In this document: positions 17,655 to 29,397 of the stretch, piece after piece | Position numbering within the stretch: position 1 is the stretch's first letter | How the letters are laid out: each line of letters begins with the position of its first letter | Origin: Acidimicrobiia bacterium | GTDB taxonomy: Bacteria > Actinomycetota > Acidimicrobiia > Spongiisociales > UBA5794 | DNA: 64,000 nt | Assembly (NCBI GenBank): GCA_026985095.1 | Contig: JALSQW010000029.1 | Coordinates: 124,001 to 188,000 of the forward strand | Reading direction: 5' to 3' | Made by a program: the position numbers and the translations under genes | Notes under the pieces: generated by a model | Database searches by the model: none | What the model was told of the DNA's origin: nothing | What the model saw: the letters and a program-made list of their open reading frames with translations, nothing else

Positions 17655-19198
17655 ACGAGACGGGGCAGATCCCGGTGCGCCGCGCCTTGATCTCGGTTTC
17701 CGACAAGACGGGACTGGCCGAGTTCGCCGCCCGCCTCGTCGCGGTGGGTGTCGAGATCGTCTCATCGGGAGGGACCGCCCGGTACCTCGCCGACCGCGGC
17801 ATCCCGGTGGTGGCGGTGGCCGACGTCACCGCCTCGCCCGAGATCCTCGGCGGCCGCGTCAAGACCCTCCATCCCCGCATCCACGGCGGCATCCTCGCCG
17901 ACCTGGGTGAGGCGTCCCATCGGGAGGATCTCGCGCATCACGGGATCGAGCCGTTCCAGCTCGTCGTCGTCAACCTGTACCCGTTCGAGGACACCGTCGC
18001 CGCCGGCGCCGGACGCAGGGAGGCGATCGAGAAGATCGACATCGGCGGCCCGACCCTGATCCGGGCCGCGGCCAAGAACCACGCCTGGGTCTCCGTCGTC
18101 GTGGATCCCGGACGCTACGACGAGGTCGCGACGGCCATCGAAGACGGAGGTCTCACCGCTCAGCTCCGCCGCGCGCTCGCCGCCGAGGCGTTCTTCCGGA
18201 CCGCCGCGTACGACGCGGCCATCGTCGGGTGGTTCGGTGCGGACGCGACCATCCCGCCGCGTCTGGTGCTTCCCCTCGAGCAGGTGGCACCGTTGCGATA
18301 CGGGGAGAACCCGCATCAGGAGGCCGCGCTCTTCTCGCAGTGGCGTCGGGATCCCTGGTGGCGCCACGCCGAGCAGCTTCAGGGCAAGGCGATGTCGTTC
18401 AACAACTACGCCGACGCCGAGGCGGCGTGGCGGCTCGCCAACGACCTGCCGGGTATCGGCGCGGTCGTCGTCAAGCACATGAACCCGTGTGGCGTCGCGA
18501 TCGCCGACGAGCTCCCGGCCGCCTTCCGTGCAGCCTGGGACGGCGATCCGCTGTCGGCCTTCGGGGGCGTGGTGGCGGTCAACCGCCCCCTCGACGAACG
18601 CACCGCCGTCGAGCTGGCCGCCTACTTCGTCGAGGTCGTCGTCTGCCCGGCGATCGATCGGCGAGCAGCGGACATCCTGGCGGGAAGGAAGAACCTCCGG
18701 GTCATCGTCGCCCCGCCGCCGTCGGGTGCCGACCTGGATCTCCGGCGACTCGAAGAGGGGTTCCTGATCCAAGAGCGCGATCGGGTCGATGGGCCCGACG
18801 GCGGCATGCCGCCGGGATGGGAGGTCCGCAGCTCGCGCCGGCCCGACGACCGCCAGCTCGCCGACCTGCGGTTCTCGTGGATCGTTGCCGCCCACACCCG
18901 CTCCAACGCCGTAGTCATCGCGAACGACGGGGCTGCCGTCGGGGTCGGGGCGGGCGACCAGAGCCGGGTGGGGGCGGCGGAACGAGCGGTGCGCCGAGCC
19001 GGCCGACGAGCCGAAGGTGCCGTGGCGGCCTCGGACGCCTTCCTGCCGTTCCGAGACGCACTGGACACCCTCGCCGACGCCGGCGTGGTGGCGCTGGTCG
19101 AACCGGGCGGCTCGCGTCGCGACGACGAGGTCGTCGAAGCAGCCGACGAGCGTGGTCTCGTGCTCGTGTTCACCGGAAGGAGGCACTTCCTCCATTGA
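17642..19198 (+). CDS. purH: Bifunctional AICAR transformylase / IMP cyclohydrolase
   Basis: A 518-residue enzyme for the last two steps of IMP synthesis, the usual length. The N-terminal cyclohydrolase (about 1-200) has SSGGTARYL, KTLHPRIHGG at 74-83, NLYPFE and KIDIGGPTLIRAAAKN. The C-terminal transformylase has RYGENPHQEAA, QGKAMSFNNYADAEAA and the catalytic VVKHMNPCGVA with the key Lys-His pair, then SAFGGVVAVN and, near the end, SDAFLPFRD. It overlaps purN by 13 bases and its stop overlaps the folD start. Confidence 0.97.
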   Translation: MGEVNETGQIPVRRALISVSDKTGLAEFAARLVAVGVEIVSSGGTARYLADRGIPVVAVADVTASPEILGGRVKTLHPRIHGGILADLGEASHREDLAHHGIEPFQLVVVNLYPFEDTVAAGAGRREAIEKIDIGGPTLIRAAAKNHAWVSVVVDPGRYDEVATAIEDGGLTAQLRRALAAEAFFRTAAYDAAIVGWFGADATIPPRLVLPLEQVAPLRYGENPHQEAALFSQWRRDPWWRHAEQLQGKAMSFNNYADAEAAWRLANDLPGIGAVVVKHMNPCGVAIADELPAAFRAAWDGDPLSAFGGVVAVNRPLDERTAVELAAYFVEVVVCPAIDRRAADILAGRKNLRVIVAPPPSGADLDLRRLEEGFLIQERDRVDGPDGGMPPGWEVRSSRRPDDRQLADLRFSWIVAAHTRSNAVVIANDGAAVGVGAGDQSRVGAAERAVRRAGRRAEGAVAASDAFLPFRDALDTLADAGVVALVEPGGSRRDDEVVEAADERGLVLVFTGRRHFLH

Positions 19199-20058
19199 GC
19201 GCCGAGATCCTCTCCGGGACCGACGTCGCCGCCGCGGTGCGCGCGGACGTTGCCGCCCGGGTCGCCGAGCTGGCCGAACGGGGCAAGACCGTCGGATTGG
19301 CCACCGTCCTGGTCGGTGACGATCCGGCGTCGCAGGTGTACGTCCGTAACAAGCATCGGGCCGCCCAGGCGGTGGGGATGCTGTCGATCGACGAGCACCT
19401 GCCTGCCGGCGCCACCCAGGTCGAGGTGGAGGCCGTCGTCGAGCGACTCAACGCCGACCCGCGGGTCGACGGCATGATCGTGCAGCTTCCCCTGCCCGCC
19501 GGTCTCGACGGCCAGGCTGTCGTCGAGCGTGTCGATCCCCACAAGGACGCCGACGGCCTGCACCCGTTCAACCTCGGTCTCCTCGTCCTCGACCGACCCG
19601 GACCGATCCCGGCGACGCCCGGCGGCATCATGGAGATCCTCCGCTTCTACGACATCGCCACGGCGGGCAGGACCGCCGTGGTCGTGGGACGATCGTTCCT
19701 CGTCGGGCGACCCATGGCGCTGTTGCTCGGAGCGAAGGGGACCGACGCCACCGTCGTCCAAGCCCATTCCCGCACCCCGAACCTGACGGAGGTCTGCCGG
19801 AGGGCCGATATCCTGGTCGCCGCGGTGGGCCGACCCAAGCTGTTCGACGCCTCCTACGTGAAGCCCGGGGCCGTGGTGATCGACGTCGGGATCAATCGAA
19901 CCGACGACGGTCTCGTCGGAGACGTCGACCTGGACGCCGTCGCGGAGGTCGCCGGTGCCATCACCCCCGTCCCCGGCGGGGTCGGCCCGATGACGATCGC
20001 GTCGCTGTTGGCGAACACGGTGATGCTGGCCGAGCGGCGAGCGGTGTCGGGCGATTGA
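19195..20058 (+). CDS. folD: Methylenetetrahydrofolate dehydrogenase / cyclohydrolase
   Basis: A 287-residue bifunctional FolD that interconverts methylene-, methenyl- and 10-formyl-tetrahydrofolate. The catalytic lysine is K53 in [32 protein letters not shown] and the NADP-binding [17 protein letters not shown] follow. The usual PCTP motif reads PATP here, so its cysteine is replaced by alanine; that cysteine is not known to be essential. The start is a TTG overlapping the purH stop (TTGA), the only start that keeps the normal N-terminus. Confidence 0.94.
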   Translation: MSAEILSGTDVAAAVRADVAARVAELAERGKTVGLATVLVGDDPASQVYVRNKHRAAQAVGMLSIDEHLPAGATQVEVEAVVERLNADPRVDGMIVQLPLPAGLDGQAVVERVDPHKDADGLHPFNLGLLVLDRPGPIPATPGGIMEILRFYDIATAGRTAVVVGRSFLVGRPMALLLGAKGTDATVVQAHSRTPNLTEVCRRADILVAAVGRPKLFDASYVKPGAVVIDVGINRTDDGLVGDVDLDAVAEVAGAITPVPGGVGPMTIASLLANTVMLAERRAVSGD

Positions 20059-20095
20059 CGATCACTCGAACGGACCGAGAGAACGGAGCGAACAC

Positions 20096-21294
<1,199 letters not shown>

Positions 21295-21298
<4 letters not shown>

Positions 21299-21311
21299 CC
21301 GGATCGGTCAC
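21295..21311. terminator. Short palindrome spanning two convergent stop codons
   Basis: A 7-base-pair stem with a 3-base loop (GTGACCG, loop GAT, CGGTCAC). It includes the icd TGA and, on the other strand, the TGA of the lipoprotein gene. It may act as a compact two-way terminator, but the stem is short and there is no T-run. Confidence 0.35.
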
Positions 21312-22369
21312 GGCCACAGCACGACGTAGGTCACCACGAGCCGGTCGGGCGGATCGACGTAGCCGGGGGCATCCCGGAAGTCCCACAGTTCGATGCGGTA
21401 GCGAAGACCCGCTGGTGCGGTGAACGTCCCGCCCTGCCGGGCCACCCGCGGATCGGCGACAGGGGCGAACGATCCTCGCACGTCGCGACGGGCGAGGTGA
21501 CGTTCGATCTCGGTGGCGACGTCGCCGGGCCCGTCGGCGGGCCACCCGAAGGTCAGGATCTCGACGTCGCCGGGGACGAGCGCGGCCACGGCTTCGGTGT
21601 CGTAGAGGGCCTCGCGAGCGCGGAACCGCTCCGCGTCCGGCGGCGCCCACGGTCGCGGCGTGGCGAGCCGGTCGGCGGAGACCCCGAGCCAGCGGACGAC
21701 CCATTCGGTGCGCTCGGGAGAGACCGCAGGGCCGGAGCCCGCCACCGTGGAGGCGACCGTCTCGGCCATGTCCTCCTGCGGGGACGTCGACCCGTACGGC
21801 GTGGTCCGTGCCGGGTCGTCGAGCGCCCACCCGCCGGAGGACGTTCGACGCCATCCGGCCGCTTCTGCGAAGTCCACGACGAAGGGGGTGGCTCCCAGCG
21901 GGTCCGTGCCGTCGGTCGGCAGGTCGGAGAGGTCGGCGCCGTCCAGGGCACGGTACTGGGCGACGTGAGCGAGCTCGTGGGCGAGCAGCCGGACCAGGTC
22001 GAAGGTGACATAGCCGTCGTCGGCGGGAGGGAAGCTGGCGTCGATCAGGTACACGTCGGGCCCGATCGTGTAGGCGGCCTCGTCGCGCTCCGCGGAGCCG
22101 TCGGGCACACGGTAGATCCGCCGCGGAGCGGCCACGTCGACGAGCGCGGCGGGGAGTTGGCGCAACGCCCGTTCGAGCATCATCAGCTCGTGGGGATCGG
22201 GCCTGGTGTCGACCCCGGCAACCTCGATCCCGGCGACGGTGCGGCGCCAGTCGACCCGATCGGGCTCGGGGATCTCGATGACGACGGTGCCGTCGGGCGC
22301 CGTCGCCACGGGCGTGCAGGCGGTGGTGAACGAGATCACGGCGAGGGCGACCGCCACGAGTCGGAGCAT
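21308..22369 (-). CDS. Putative zincin-type lipoprotein (HExxH)
   Basis: A 353-residue exported protein. The N-terminus is a lipoprotein signal (LAVISFTTAC, with the lipobox cysteine at 18). In the middle lies LLAHELAHVAQY, an HExxH zinc motif, followed about 60 residues later by QEDMAETVAST, which offers a possible third glutamate ligand. This suggests a gluzincin-like surface metallopeptidase or a structural relative of it. I do not recognise a named family. The C-terminal 90 residues look like a beta-rich domain. The ATG at 22369 is preceded by a -10-like hexamer and no ribosome site. Confidence 0.65.
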   Translation of the reverse strand: MLRLVAVALAVISFTTACTPVATAPDGTVVIEIPEPDRVDWRRTVAGIEVAGVDTRPDPHELMMLERALRQLPAALVDVAAPRRIYRVPDGSAERDEAAYTIGPDVYLIDASFPPADDGYVTFDLVRLLAHELAHVAQYRALDGADLSDLPTDGTDPLGATPFVVDFAEAAGWRRTSSGGWALDDPARTTPYGSTSPQEDMAETVASTVAGSGPAVSPERTEWVVRWLGVSADRLATPRPWAPPDAERFRAREALYDTEAVAALVPGDVEILTFGWPADGPGDVATEIERHLARRDVRGSFAPVADPRVARQGGTFTAPAGLRYRIELWDFRDAPGYVDPPDRLVVTYVVLWP

Positions 22370-22376
22370 GCCGAGG

Positions 22377-22382
22377 ACGGTA
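22377..22382 (-). promoter_or_regulatory. -10 element of a leaderless promoter for the zincin-like lipoprotein
   Basis: On the minus strand TACCGT lies 7 bases before the ATG at 22369. Confidence 0.45.
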
Positions 22383-22465
22383 GTTGGCTGGGGCCCGTAC
22401 CCGGGTGCCGGAAGGGGGCCTTGGACCCTGGTCGGCGCGCCGTTCGAAGGGTATCGATCGGTGAG

Positions 22466-22471
22466 TAGCCT
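22466..22471 (+). promoter_or_regulatory. -10 element for mdh, with a short hairpin leader
   Basis: TAGCCT would start transcription near 22478. The leader then holds a small inverted repeat, GGTCC-TGAA-GGACC, before the ribosome site AAGGAG at 22495-22500. Confidence 0.4.
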
Positions 22472-22505
22472 GCGGTCCTGAAGGACCCCGTCGTAAGGAG
22501 TTGTG

Positions 22506-23441
22506 ATGAGCAAGGTCACCGTGGTCGGTGCAGGCAAGTACGGGTCGACGACGGCCCAGCGGGTCGCCGAAGCGGACATCGTCGACGAGGTCGTGATGAC
22601 CGATATCGTCGAGGGCCTTCCCCAGGGTCTGGCATTGGACATGAACGAGTCGCGGCCGATCGTGCGGTTCCGAACGAAGGTCGTCGGGACGAACGACTAC
22701 GCCGATACCGCCGGAAGCGACGTGGTGGTCATCACCGCCGGCCTGCCGCGCAAGCCGGGGATGTCCCGGATGGACCTCCTCGAGGTGAACGCCAGGATCG
22801 TGCGGGACGTGACCGACAAGATCGTGGCGCACTCACCCGATGCCGTCATCATCGTGGTGACCAACCCTCTCGATCAGATGACCACGCTCGCGGCCGACGT
22901 GTCGGGCTTCCCCCATCGGCGGGTCATGGGTCAGGCCGGGATGCTCGACAGCGCCCGGATGGCGCACTTCATCGCCGAGAAGACCGGCGCCGACATCCTC
23001 TCGGTGCGGGCGATCACGCTGGGCAGTCACGGGCCGACGATGGTGCCGGTCCCGTCGCTGTGTTCGGTCGACGGAAAGCCGCTGACCGAGGTGCTCTCGA
23101 AGGAGGAGATCGACGAGATCGTGGAGCGGACCCGCAAGGGAGGCGCCGAGATCGTCGGTCTGCTCAAGACCGGCAGCGCCTACTTCGCGCCGTCTGCGGC
23201 TGCCGCCGCCATGGTGCGCGCGGTGGTGCTCGATACGAAGGAGACCATGCCCGTGTGCGCCTGGGTGGAGGGCCAGTACGGCGTCTCGGACGTGTACCTG
23301 GGCGTTCCCGCCAAGCTCGGCGCGGCGGGGGTCGAAGAGATCGTGGAGTTCGACCTCACCGACGAGGAGATGGCGGCGCTGCGAGAGGCGGCCGACGCGG
23401 TGAAGGAGAAGGTCGCGACCCTCGATTCCCTGGAGGGTTGA
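22506..23441 (+). CDS. mdh: Malate dehydrogenase, LDH-like type
   Basis: A 311-residue NAD-dependent enzyme of the lactate-dehydrogenase-like malate dehydrogenase group. NAD loop GAGKYG at 8-13; D33 after the second strand selects NAD over NADP. R82 and R88 flank the mobile loop (LPRKPGMSR) and indicate malate rather than lactate. D148 and R151 in GMLDSARM and catalytic H175 complete the active site. The usual HGD triplet reads HGP (GSHGPTMVP). The ATG at 22506 is preferred over GTG at 22503 because it has the better spacing to AAGGAG. Confidence 0.93.
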   Translation: MSKVTVVGAGKYGSTTAQRVAEADIVDEVVMTDIVEGLPQGLALDMNESRPIVRFRTKVVGTNDYADTAGSDVVVITAGLPRKPGMSRMDLLEVNARIVRDVTDKIVAHSPDAVIIVVTNPLDQMTTLAADVSGFPHRRVMGQAGMLDSARMAHFIAEKTGADILSVRAITLGSHGPTMVPVPSLCSVDGKPLTEVLSKEEIDEIVERTRKGGAEIVGLLKTGSAYFAPSAAAAAMVRAVVLDTKETMPVCAWVEGQYGVSDVYLGVPAKLGAAGVEEIVEFDLTDEEMAALREAADAVKEKVATLDSLEG

Positions 23442-23496
23442 GCTACGCTCCGCTGATCGCGCGATCCGGAACGCCCTGTCCCTTCGGGAGGGATGT

Positions 23497-24405
23497 TCAG
23501 TCGGCGGCGGCCTGCTGCTGGGATCGGAAGCGCTCCATGGCCTCCTCGATCTCGCGGCGGCTCTTGTCGGCCGCCTCTCGCTGGTGGCGGGCCCGCATGG
23601 CGGCGAGCATCGTGTCGCGCCGGGCCGCCCAGACGCCCACGGAGCCGACGAACAGCAGCACCATGCCGAAACCGGCGAGCCACCAACCCGGGGCGACCTG
23701 GACGTCACGGTAGGCGGCGGAGATCCCTTCGGCCTCGGTCTGGAGGCGCAGGAGCGTGGAGCGCAGCGCACCGGCCGACAGCGTGACCGTGAGCCACCCG
23801 ATGGCGCTGGAGACGATGAGCATCCGGTTCGCGGCCAACCCTCGCGGTTCGCCGGTGGTGGCGAGGAACCCGATGAGGGCGAAGACGAGGAACACGGCGA
23901 CGGCCAAGGGAACCGACAGGCTGCGGCCGATGAGGGTGGCCTGGAGGATACCGAACCAGATGCCCATGGCGATGAGTCGCCCGCCGCTGCTCACCAGTTT
24001 CGAGATCTCGACTCGTTCGCCGATGGCGAGACGGACGAGCCGCCACGTGACGATGCCGAGGGCCACGGCGAGGACGATACCCCACACGAGGTTGATGGAG
24101 GCGTCGATGGCTCCGGGCCCGAAGAGGGCGGCGATGGTGGTCGCTTCGAGGACCATCAGCGCCACGATCCCCATCGACGTGGTGGGTCGTTGGGATCCGG
24201 GCCAGACGACGAGGGCGCCGGCGACCAGGAGGGCCAGCCCGATGGCGAAGAACACCAGGCCGTGGACGGTCTCGGTCCCACGGATCGACCACGGCTCGAC
24301 CAGGTAGGTGTAGCTCGAGTTCGTCCTGGCCAGTTCCCAGAAGATGCTGGCCATCGTCAGGGTGGGCCCGACGAGCACCACGGTCTGCATCCAGTTGCGC
24401 TTCAC
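23497..24405 (-). CDS. Polytopic membrane protein of unknown function
   Basis: A 302-residue protein with about seven or eight hydrophobic segments (about 8-25, 48-68, 75-92, 102-120, 148-165, 168-185, 197-215 and 240-260) and a charged, helical cytoplasmic tail rich in Arg, Glu and Gln at 270-302. I recognise no family. The start is GTG (24403-24405) with AGGAGG a few bases upstream; a nearby ATG is out of frame and stops at once. It converges with mdh and is divergent from hup. Confidence 0.7.
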   Translation of the reverse strand: MKRNWMQTVVLVGPTLTMASIFWELARTNSSYTYLVEPWSIRGTETVHGLVFFAIGLALLVAGALVVWPGSQRPTTSMGIVALMVLEATTIAALFGPGAIDASINLVWGIVLAVALGIVTWRLVRLAIGERVEISKLVSSGGRLIAMGIWFGILQATLIGRSLSVPLAVAVFLVFALIGFLATTGEPRGLAANRMLIVSSAIGWLTVTLSAGALRSTLLRLQTEAEGISAAYRDVQVAPGWWLAGFGMVLLFVGSVGVWAARRDTMLAAMRARHQREAADKSRREIEEAMERFRSQQQAAAD

Positions 24406-24475
24406 ATGCCTCCTTCGACCGGCGGTACTCTACCTGCCCGAGCGCGGACCGAAGCAAGCGGATCGGCGATTGTCC

Positions 24476-24504
24476 TTGTGGCGTGGGCATTCCGAGGGTA
24501 GAGT
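24476..24504 (+). promoter_or_regulatory. Promoter of hup
   Basis: TTGTGG at 24476-24481 and TAGAGT at 24499-24504 with a 17-base spacer. Start expected near 24511, giving a leader of about 49 bases. TTGTAATT at 24512-24519 lies on the expected start point. Confidence 0.5.
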
Positions 24505-24559
24505 TACGGCGTTGTAATTCGCCTCGTCGAGGTTCCAGAGGAACAGGGAGGTCAACCAC

Positions 24560-24838
24560 ATGAACAAGGCCAAGCTGATCGAGGCGGTCGCCCGCAACAC
24601 GGGCGAGTCCAAAGCCACGGTCTCGAAGGTCATCGATGAGACGCTGGACGCCATCGTCGCCGGCGTCGTGGCCGACGGGAAGGTCCAGCTCACCGGCTTC
24701 GGGACGTTCGAGGCCCGTGACCGCAAGGCGCGTATCGCGCGCAACCCGCAGACCGGCGCCGAGGTGAAGGTCCCCGCCACCCGGGTCCCCGCCTTCAAGG
24801 CCGGCAAGGGCTTCAAGGACGCGGTGAAGCCGGGCTGA
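24560..24838 (+). CDS. hup: Histone-like DNA-binding protein HU
   Basis: A 92-residue HU-family protein that bends DNA and compacts the nucleoid. It has the N-terminal helix pair MNKAKLIEAVARNTGESKATV, the GFGTFEARDRKARIARNPQTG arm with the proline that kinks DNA, and PAFKAGKGFKDAV at the end. Unlike mycobacterial HupB it lacks the long lysine/alanine-rich tail. The ATG follows GGGAGG at 24546-24551. It is a single gene closed by a strong terminator. Confidence 0.95.
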   Translation: MNKAKLIEAVARNTGESKATVSKVIDETLDAIVAGVVADGKVQLTGFGTFEARDRKARIARNPQTGAEVKVPATRVPAFKAGKGFKDAVKPG

Positions 24839-24855
24839 GTCCGATCCACCACCGA

Positions 24856-24894
24856 ACGCAGTGAAGGGCGCCCATCGGGCGCCCTTCACTGCGT
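24856..24894. terminator. Bidirectional terminator between hup and the SCP2 gene
   Basis: A perfect 18-base-pair stem (ACGCAGTGAAGGGCGCCC and its complement) around the 3-base loop ATC. It sits between two convergent genes, 18 bases after the hup stop and 17 before the SCP2 stop, and should stop transcription from both sides. Confidence 0.85.
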
Positions 24895-24910
24895 CGAGGA
24901 CGGCGCCGGG

Positions 24911-25294
24911 TCAGTACTCGACATCGAGGCCGGACTGGACGCGGGCGAACTCGTTGATGAGGCCCTGGTTCATCATGATCTTGGCCATGTTGCCGCCGAC
25001 CTTGATCTTGCCGGTCATGAACGCCATCTGGACGTTGAGCTCGCCCTTCGACAGCGCCACCGACGTGTCGTAGTCGCTCGTGACGGAGGCGTCGGCGTCG
25101 GGGAGCTCACCCCTGGCCATCGTCGCCTTCCCGTCGGCCACTTTCAGGAAGTAGTGGATGTCGCCCTCGGGGGCGCCGGTGACGACGAACTGGAGGCCGA
25201 GGTCGACGTTCGCCATGGCCGTCTGGAAGCCCGGGTCCTCGTTGAGGGCCGCGGTCGCCTCCTGCATGTACTCGTCGCTCAGGAACTTGGCCAA
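24911..25294 (-). CDS. SCP2 sterol-transfer domain protein
   Basis: A 127-residue protein with the SCP2 fold that binds lipids in a hydrophobic tunnel. The signs are DIHYFLKVADGKATMARGEL, SVTSDYDTSVALSKGELN and the C-terminal GKIKVGGNMAKIMMNQGL. Free-standing SCP2 proteins are common in actinobacteria; the ligand is unknown. The start is a TTG at 25294 with AAAGGA upstream; the next ATG would remove the first helix. It follows sdhB by 104 bases on the same strand with its own -10 element. Confidence 0.8.
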   Translation of the reverse strand: MAKFLSDEYMQEATAALNEDPGFQTAMANVDLGLQFVVTGAPEGDIHYFLKVADGKATMARGELPDADASVTSDYDTSVALSKGELNVQMAFMTGKIKVGGNMAKIMMNQGLINEFARVQSGLDVEY

Positions 25295-25328
25295 CGTTGG
25301 GTCCTTTCCGTGGTCCGACTCGGTGCCG

Positions 25329-25334
25329 AGTGTA
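25329..25334 (-). promoter_or_regulatory. -10 element for the SCP2 gene
   Basis: On the minus strand TACACT would start transcription near 25322, leaving a leader of about 28 bases that carries AAAGGA before the TTG start. Confidence 0.4.
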
Positions 25335-25398
25335 GACCCCGCACACGTCGGGGGCTCCACCGGCCCTCGCGGGTGGTCGTCGTCTCCGGGCGTGGCGC

Positions 25399-26165
25399 TC
25401 AGAGGTTGTCGCGTCCCTGTTTGGCCAGGTTCTTGAACTGTGCCTTCAGGTAGTCCCGGTTCATCCAGGCGATGAAGTCGATCGTGATGCTCTTGGGGCA
25501 CGCGGTCTCGCATTCCCCGTGGTTCGTGCAGGACCCGAAGTACTCCTCCATCGTCTCGACCATCGCCACGGTGCGGAGATGGCGTTCGGTCTGGCCTTGC
25601 GGGAGCAGGTTGAGGTGTGCCAGCTTGGCTGCCGTGAACAGGTTCGCCGCGCTGTTGGGGCAGGCGGCCACGCATGCCGCACAGCCGATGCAGGCCGCTG
25701 CGTCCATCGATGCTTCCGCAGCGGGTTTCGGGACGGGGATGATGTTGGCGTCCTGCGGGTTGCCGGTGTTGACCGAGATGTACCCGCCGGCCTCGATGAT
25801 GCGGTCGAAGGCGGACCGATCGACGATCAGGTCCCGCAGGACCGGGAACGCCGCCGCTCGCCACGGCTCGAGCGTGATCGTGTCCCCGTGGGAGAACTTG
25901 CGCATGTGGAGCTGGCAGGTCGCGGTGCCGCGTTGAGGTCCGTGGGGGATGCCGTCGATGACGATCCCGCAGGTCCCGCAGATGCCTTCCCGGCAGTCGC
26001 TGTCGAAGGCGATGGGATCCTCGCCACGCTGGTTGAGCTCTTCGTTGAGGATGTCGAGCATCTCGAGGAAGGACGCGGCGGGACTGACGTCCTTCACCTC
26101 GTAGGTGACGAACTCCCCGGGGACCTCGGACGACGGCTGGCGCCACACGCGCAGGGTCACGTCCA

Positions 26166-26166
<1 letters not shown>
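25399..26166 (-). CDS. sdhB: Succinate dehydrogenase iron-sulfur subunit
   Basis: A 255-residue electron-transfer subunit. The plant-type [2Fe-2S] cluster is held by C58, C63, C66 and C84; the [4Fe-4S] cluster by C159, C162 and C165 with C223; and the [3Fe-4S] cluster by C169, C213 and C219, following the usual swap of final ligands. It passes electrons from SdhA to the membrane quinone site. Its ATG overlaps the sdhA stop (TAATG), so translation is coupled. Confidence 0.95.
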
Positions 26167-28103
<1,937 letters not shown>

Positions 28104-28116
28104 GCTGTGCGCCTCC

Positions 28117-28848
28117 TCAGGACAGGATGCCGAGCTGGACGGCGATCGGGATCGACGAGTTGCCGATCAAGATGACGGCCATGAACGCCACGGCGCCGTA
28201 GCGCCTGATGATGTTGAACCGGGGGTTGGCGACCCCGATGGATTGCCACAGGCTCCAGGCGCCGTGGTAGATGTGGAACGCCAACGCGATCTGGGCGATC
28301 AGGTAGAGGGCTGCGATCTCGGGCCGCGAGAAGCTGGCGATGACGTTGTGGTACACGTCGCCGCGGATGAAATCCGGGTTGGCGTTGCCCCAGGTGAGGT
28401 CGGCGAGGTGGTAGATGACGAACAGCAGGACCACGACGCCGGTGTAGCGCATCGTGAGGCTGGCGTAGTTGGCTGCGATCCACTGCCGCTTGGCCTCGTA
28501 GCGGATCTTGCCGCGGGCGTCGCGGTTGCGTTTGGTGAGGACCGCAGCCGTCCAGATGTGGATGGCGAACACGGCGATGAGCCCGATCCGCAGGAGCCAC
28601 AGGATGGAGGTGCGGGGGACGAGGTGGCCGCCGAGGTCGCGGAGCGCTTCACCGTAGAGGTTGATCTCCTCGGGTCCGAGGAAGATCTTGAGGTTGCCGA
28701 TCATGTGGAGGAGCACGTACAGCAGGAGACCGATGCCGGTGAGGCCCATGAGCCATTTCATCCCGACGTCGGAGGTGAAGAACGCCCCGAGCCAGGAGCG
28801 CCAGCCGCTTCGGCTCAGGACCTCGGCACGACGTGTGGTGGTCGTCAC
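28117..28848 (-). CDS. sdhC: Succinate dehydrogenase cytochrome b558 subunit
   Basis: A 243-residue membrane anchor with five helices (about 30-52, 78-100, 125-148, 172-192 and 212-232). Histidines suited to two haems occur in [24 protein letters not shown] and AFHIYHGAW. This one-subunit, dihaem anchor removes the need for SdhD, and none is present. The GTG at 28848 is chosen for AAGGGA upstream and because it starts just before the polar N-terminus. It heads the sdhCAB operon. Confidence 0.92.
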   Translation of the reverse strand: MTTTTRRAEVLSRSGWRSWLGAFFTSDVGMKWLMGLTGIGLLLYVLLHMIGNLKIFLGPEEINLYGEALRDLGGHLVPRTSILWLLRIGLIAVFAIHIWTAAVLTKRNRDARGKIRYEAKRQWIAANYASLTMRYTGVVVLLFVIYHLADLTWGNANPDFIRGDVYHNVIASFSRPEIAALYLIAQIALAFHIYHGAWSLWQSIGVANPRFNIIRRYGAVAFMAVILIGNSSIPIAVQLGILS

Positions 28849-28878
28849 TGCGGATCCCTTCTGGTCGTCTCGAGCCAG

Positions 28879-28908
28879 ATTATCGCTTCGCGACGGGGGG
28901 TCTGTCGA
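28879..28908 (-). promoter_or_regulatory. Promoter of sdhCAB
   Basis: On the minus strand TCGACA (28903-28908) and GATAAT (28879-28884) with an 18-base spacer: 5 of 6 matches to each consensus. Start expected near 28871. It is back to back with the whiB promoter, with 31 bases between the -35 boxes. Confidence 0.6.
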
Positions 28909-28939
28909 AACGAGCCCATGGGACACGAGGGCGGCCGGG

Positions 28940-28968
28940 TTGACACGCGCGCGCCAGGGAGGGAGAAT
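28940..28968 (+). promoter_or_regulatory. Promoter of whiB-like gene
   Basis: A perfect TTGACA at 28940-28945, 17-base spacer, and GAGAAT at 28963-28968 (4 of 6). Start expected near 28975, leaving a leader of about 40 bases with GGGGGAG before the GTG. Confidence 0.65.
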
Positions 28969-28976
28969 CACATGAT

Positions 28977-28986
28977 TGTAATTACA
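28977..28986. promoter_or_regulatory. Perfect palindrome at the whiB start point, possible operator
   Basis: TGTAATTACA is a perfect 10-base palindrome, with ATGA on the left and TCAT on the right extending the symmetry with a one-base offset. It is strikingly AT-rich for this DNA and lies on the expected transcription start, where a repressor would block initiation. Regulator unknown. Confidence 0.45.
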
Positions 28987-29014
28987 TCATCGTCTTTCGG
29001 GGGGAGCGATCCCA

Positions 29015-29302
29015 GTGCTGAACGAACTTCTCGAGGTCCTCAGGTCCGAGGGTCTCGACATGGAATGGCAGGACCTGGCCAACTGCCGGGGCGCCGATCC
29101 CGATCTGTTCTTCCCCGAGCGTGGCGCCTCCACCCGCACCGCCAAGGCCATCTGTCGCGAGTGCACGGTGCGGGTCGATTGCCTCGAGTTCGCCATCGTC
29201 TCGAGCGAGAAGTTCGGGATCTGGGGCGGCCTGTCGGAGCGGGAGCGTCGCAAGATCCGCCGCGAACGCCAGATCGCGGCCCGCCGCCGGATGGCGGGAT
29301 GA
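29015..29302 (+). CDS. WhiB-family iron-sulfur transcription factor
   Basis: A 95-residue Wbl protein. Four cysteines for a redox-sensitive [4Fe-4S] cluster are C24, C47, C50 and C56, with the classic C-x22-C-x2-C-x5-C spacing. The GIWGG turn is at 68-72 and a basic C-terminal tail (RERRKIRRERQIAARRR) would contact DNA. Such proteins bind the primary sigma factor and respond to redox stress or control development. Start GTG at 29015 has a ribosome site; an internal ATG at 29060 is less likely. Its divergent neighbour is sdhCAB. Confidence 0.93.
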   Translation: MLNELLEVLRSEGLDMEWQDLANCRGADPDLFFPERGASTRTAKAICRECTVRVDCLEFAIVSSEKFGIWGGLSERERRKIRRERQIAARRRMAG

Positions 29303-29346
29303 CCCGCCGCGGCGGCAGGGGAGGACATCGGTCCGCGGGAGCGGCG

Positions 29347-29352
29347 TAGACT
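29347..29352 (+). promoter_or_regulatory. -10 element before the membrane-anchored Mrr-like gene
   Basis: TAGACT would start transcription near 29359, giving a leader of about 39 bases with AAGGAG before the GTG at 29398. Confidence 0.4.
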
Positions 29353-29397
29353 CCCGCCTCGAGACCGAACCCATCGAGAGCGAGCCAAGGAGTCAGG

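Noticed and set aside
23479-23493. Small hairpin TCCCT-TCGGG-AGGGA between convergent mdh and the membrane protein gene
   Set aside because: The 5-base-pair stem is too short to call a terminator with confidence.
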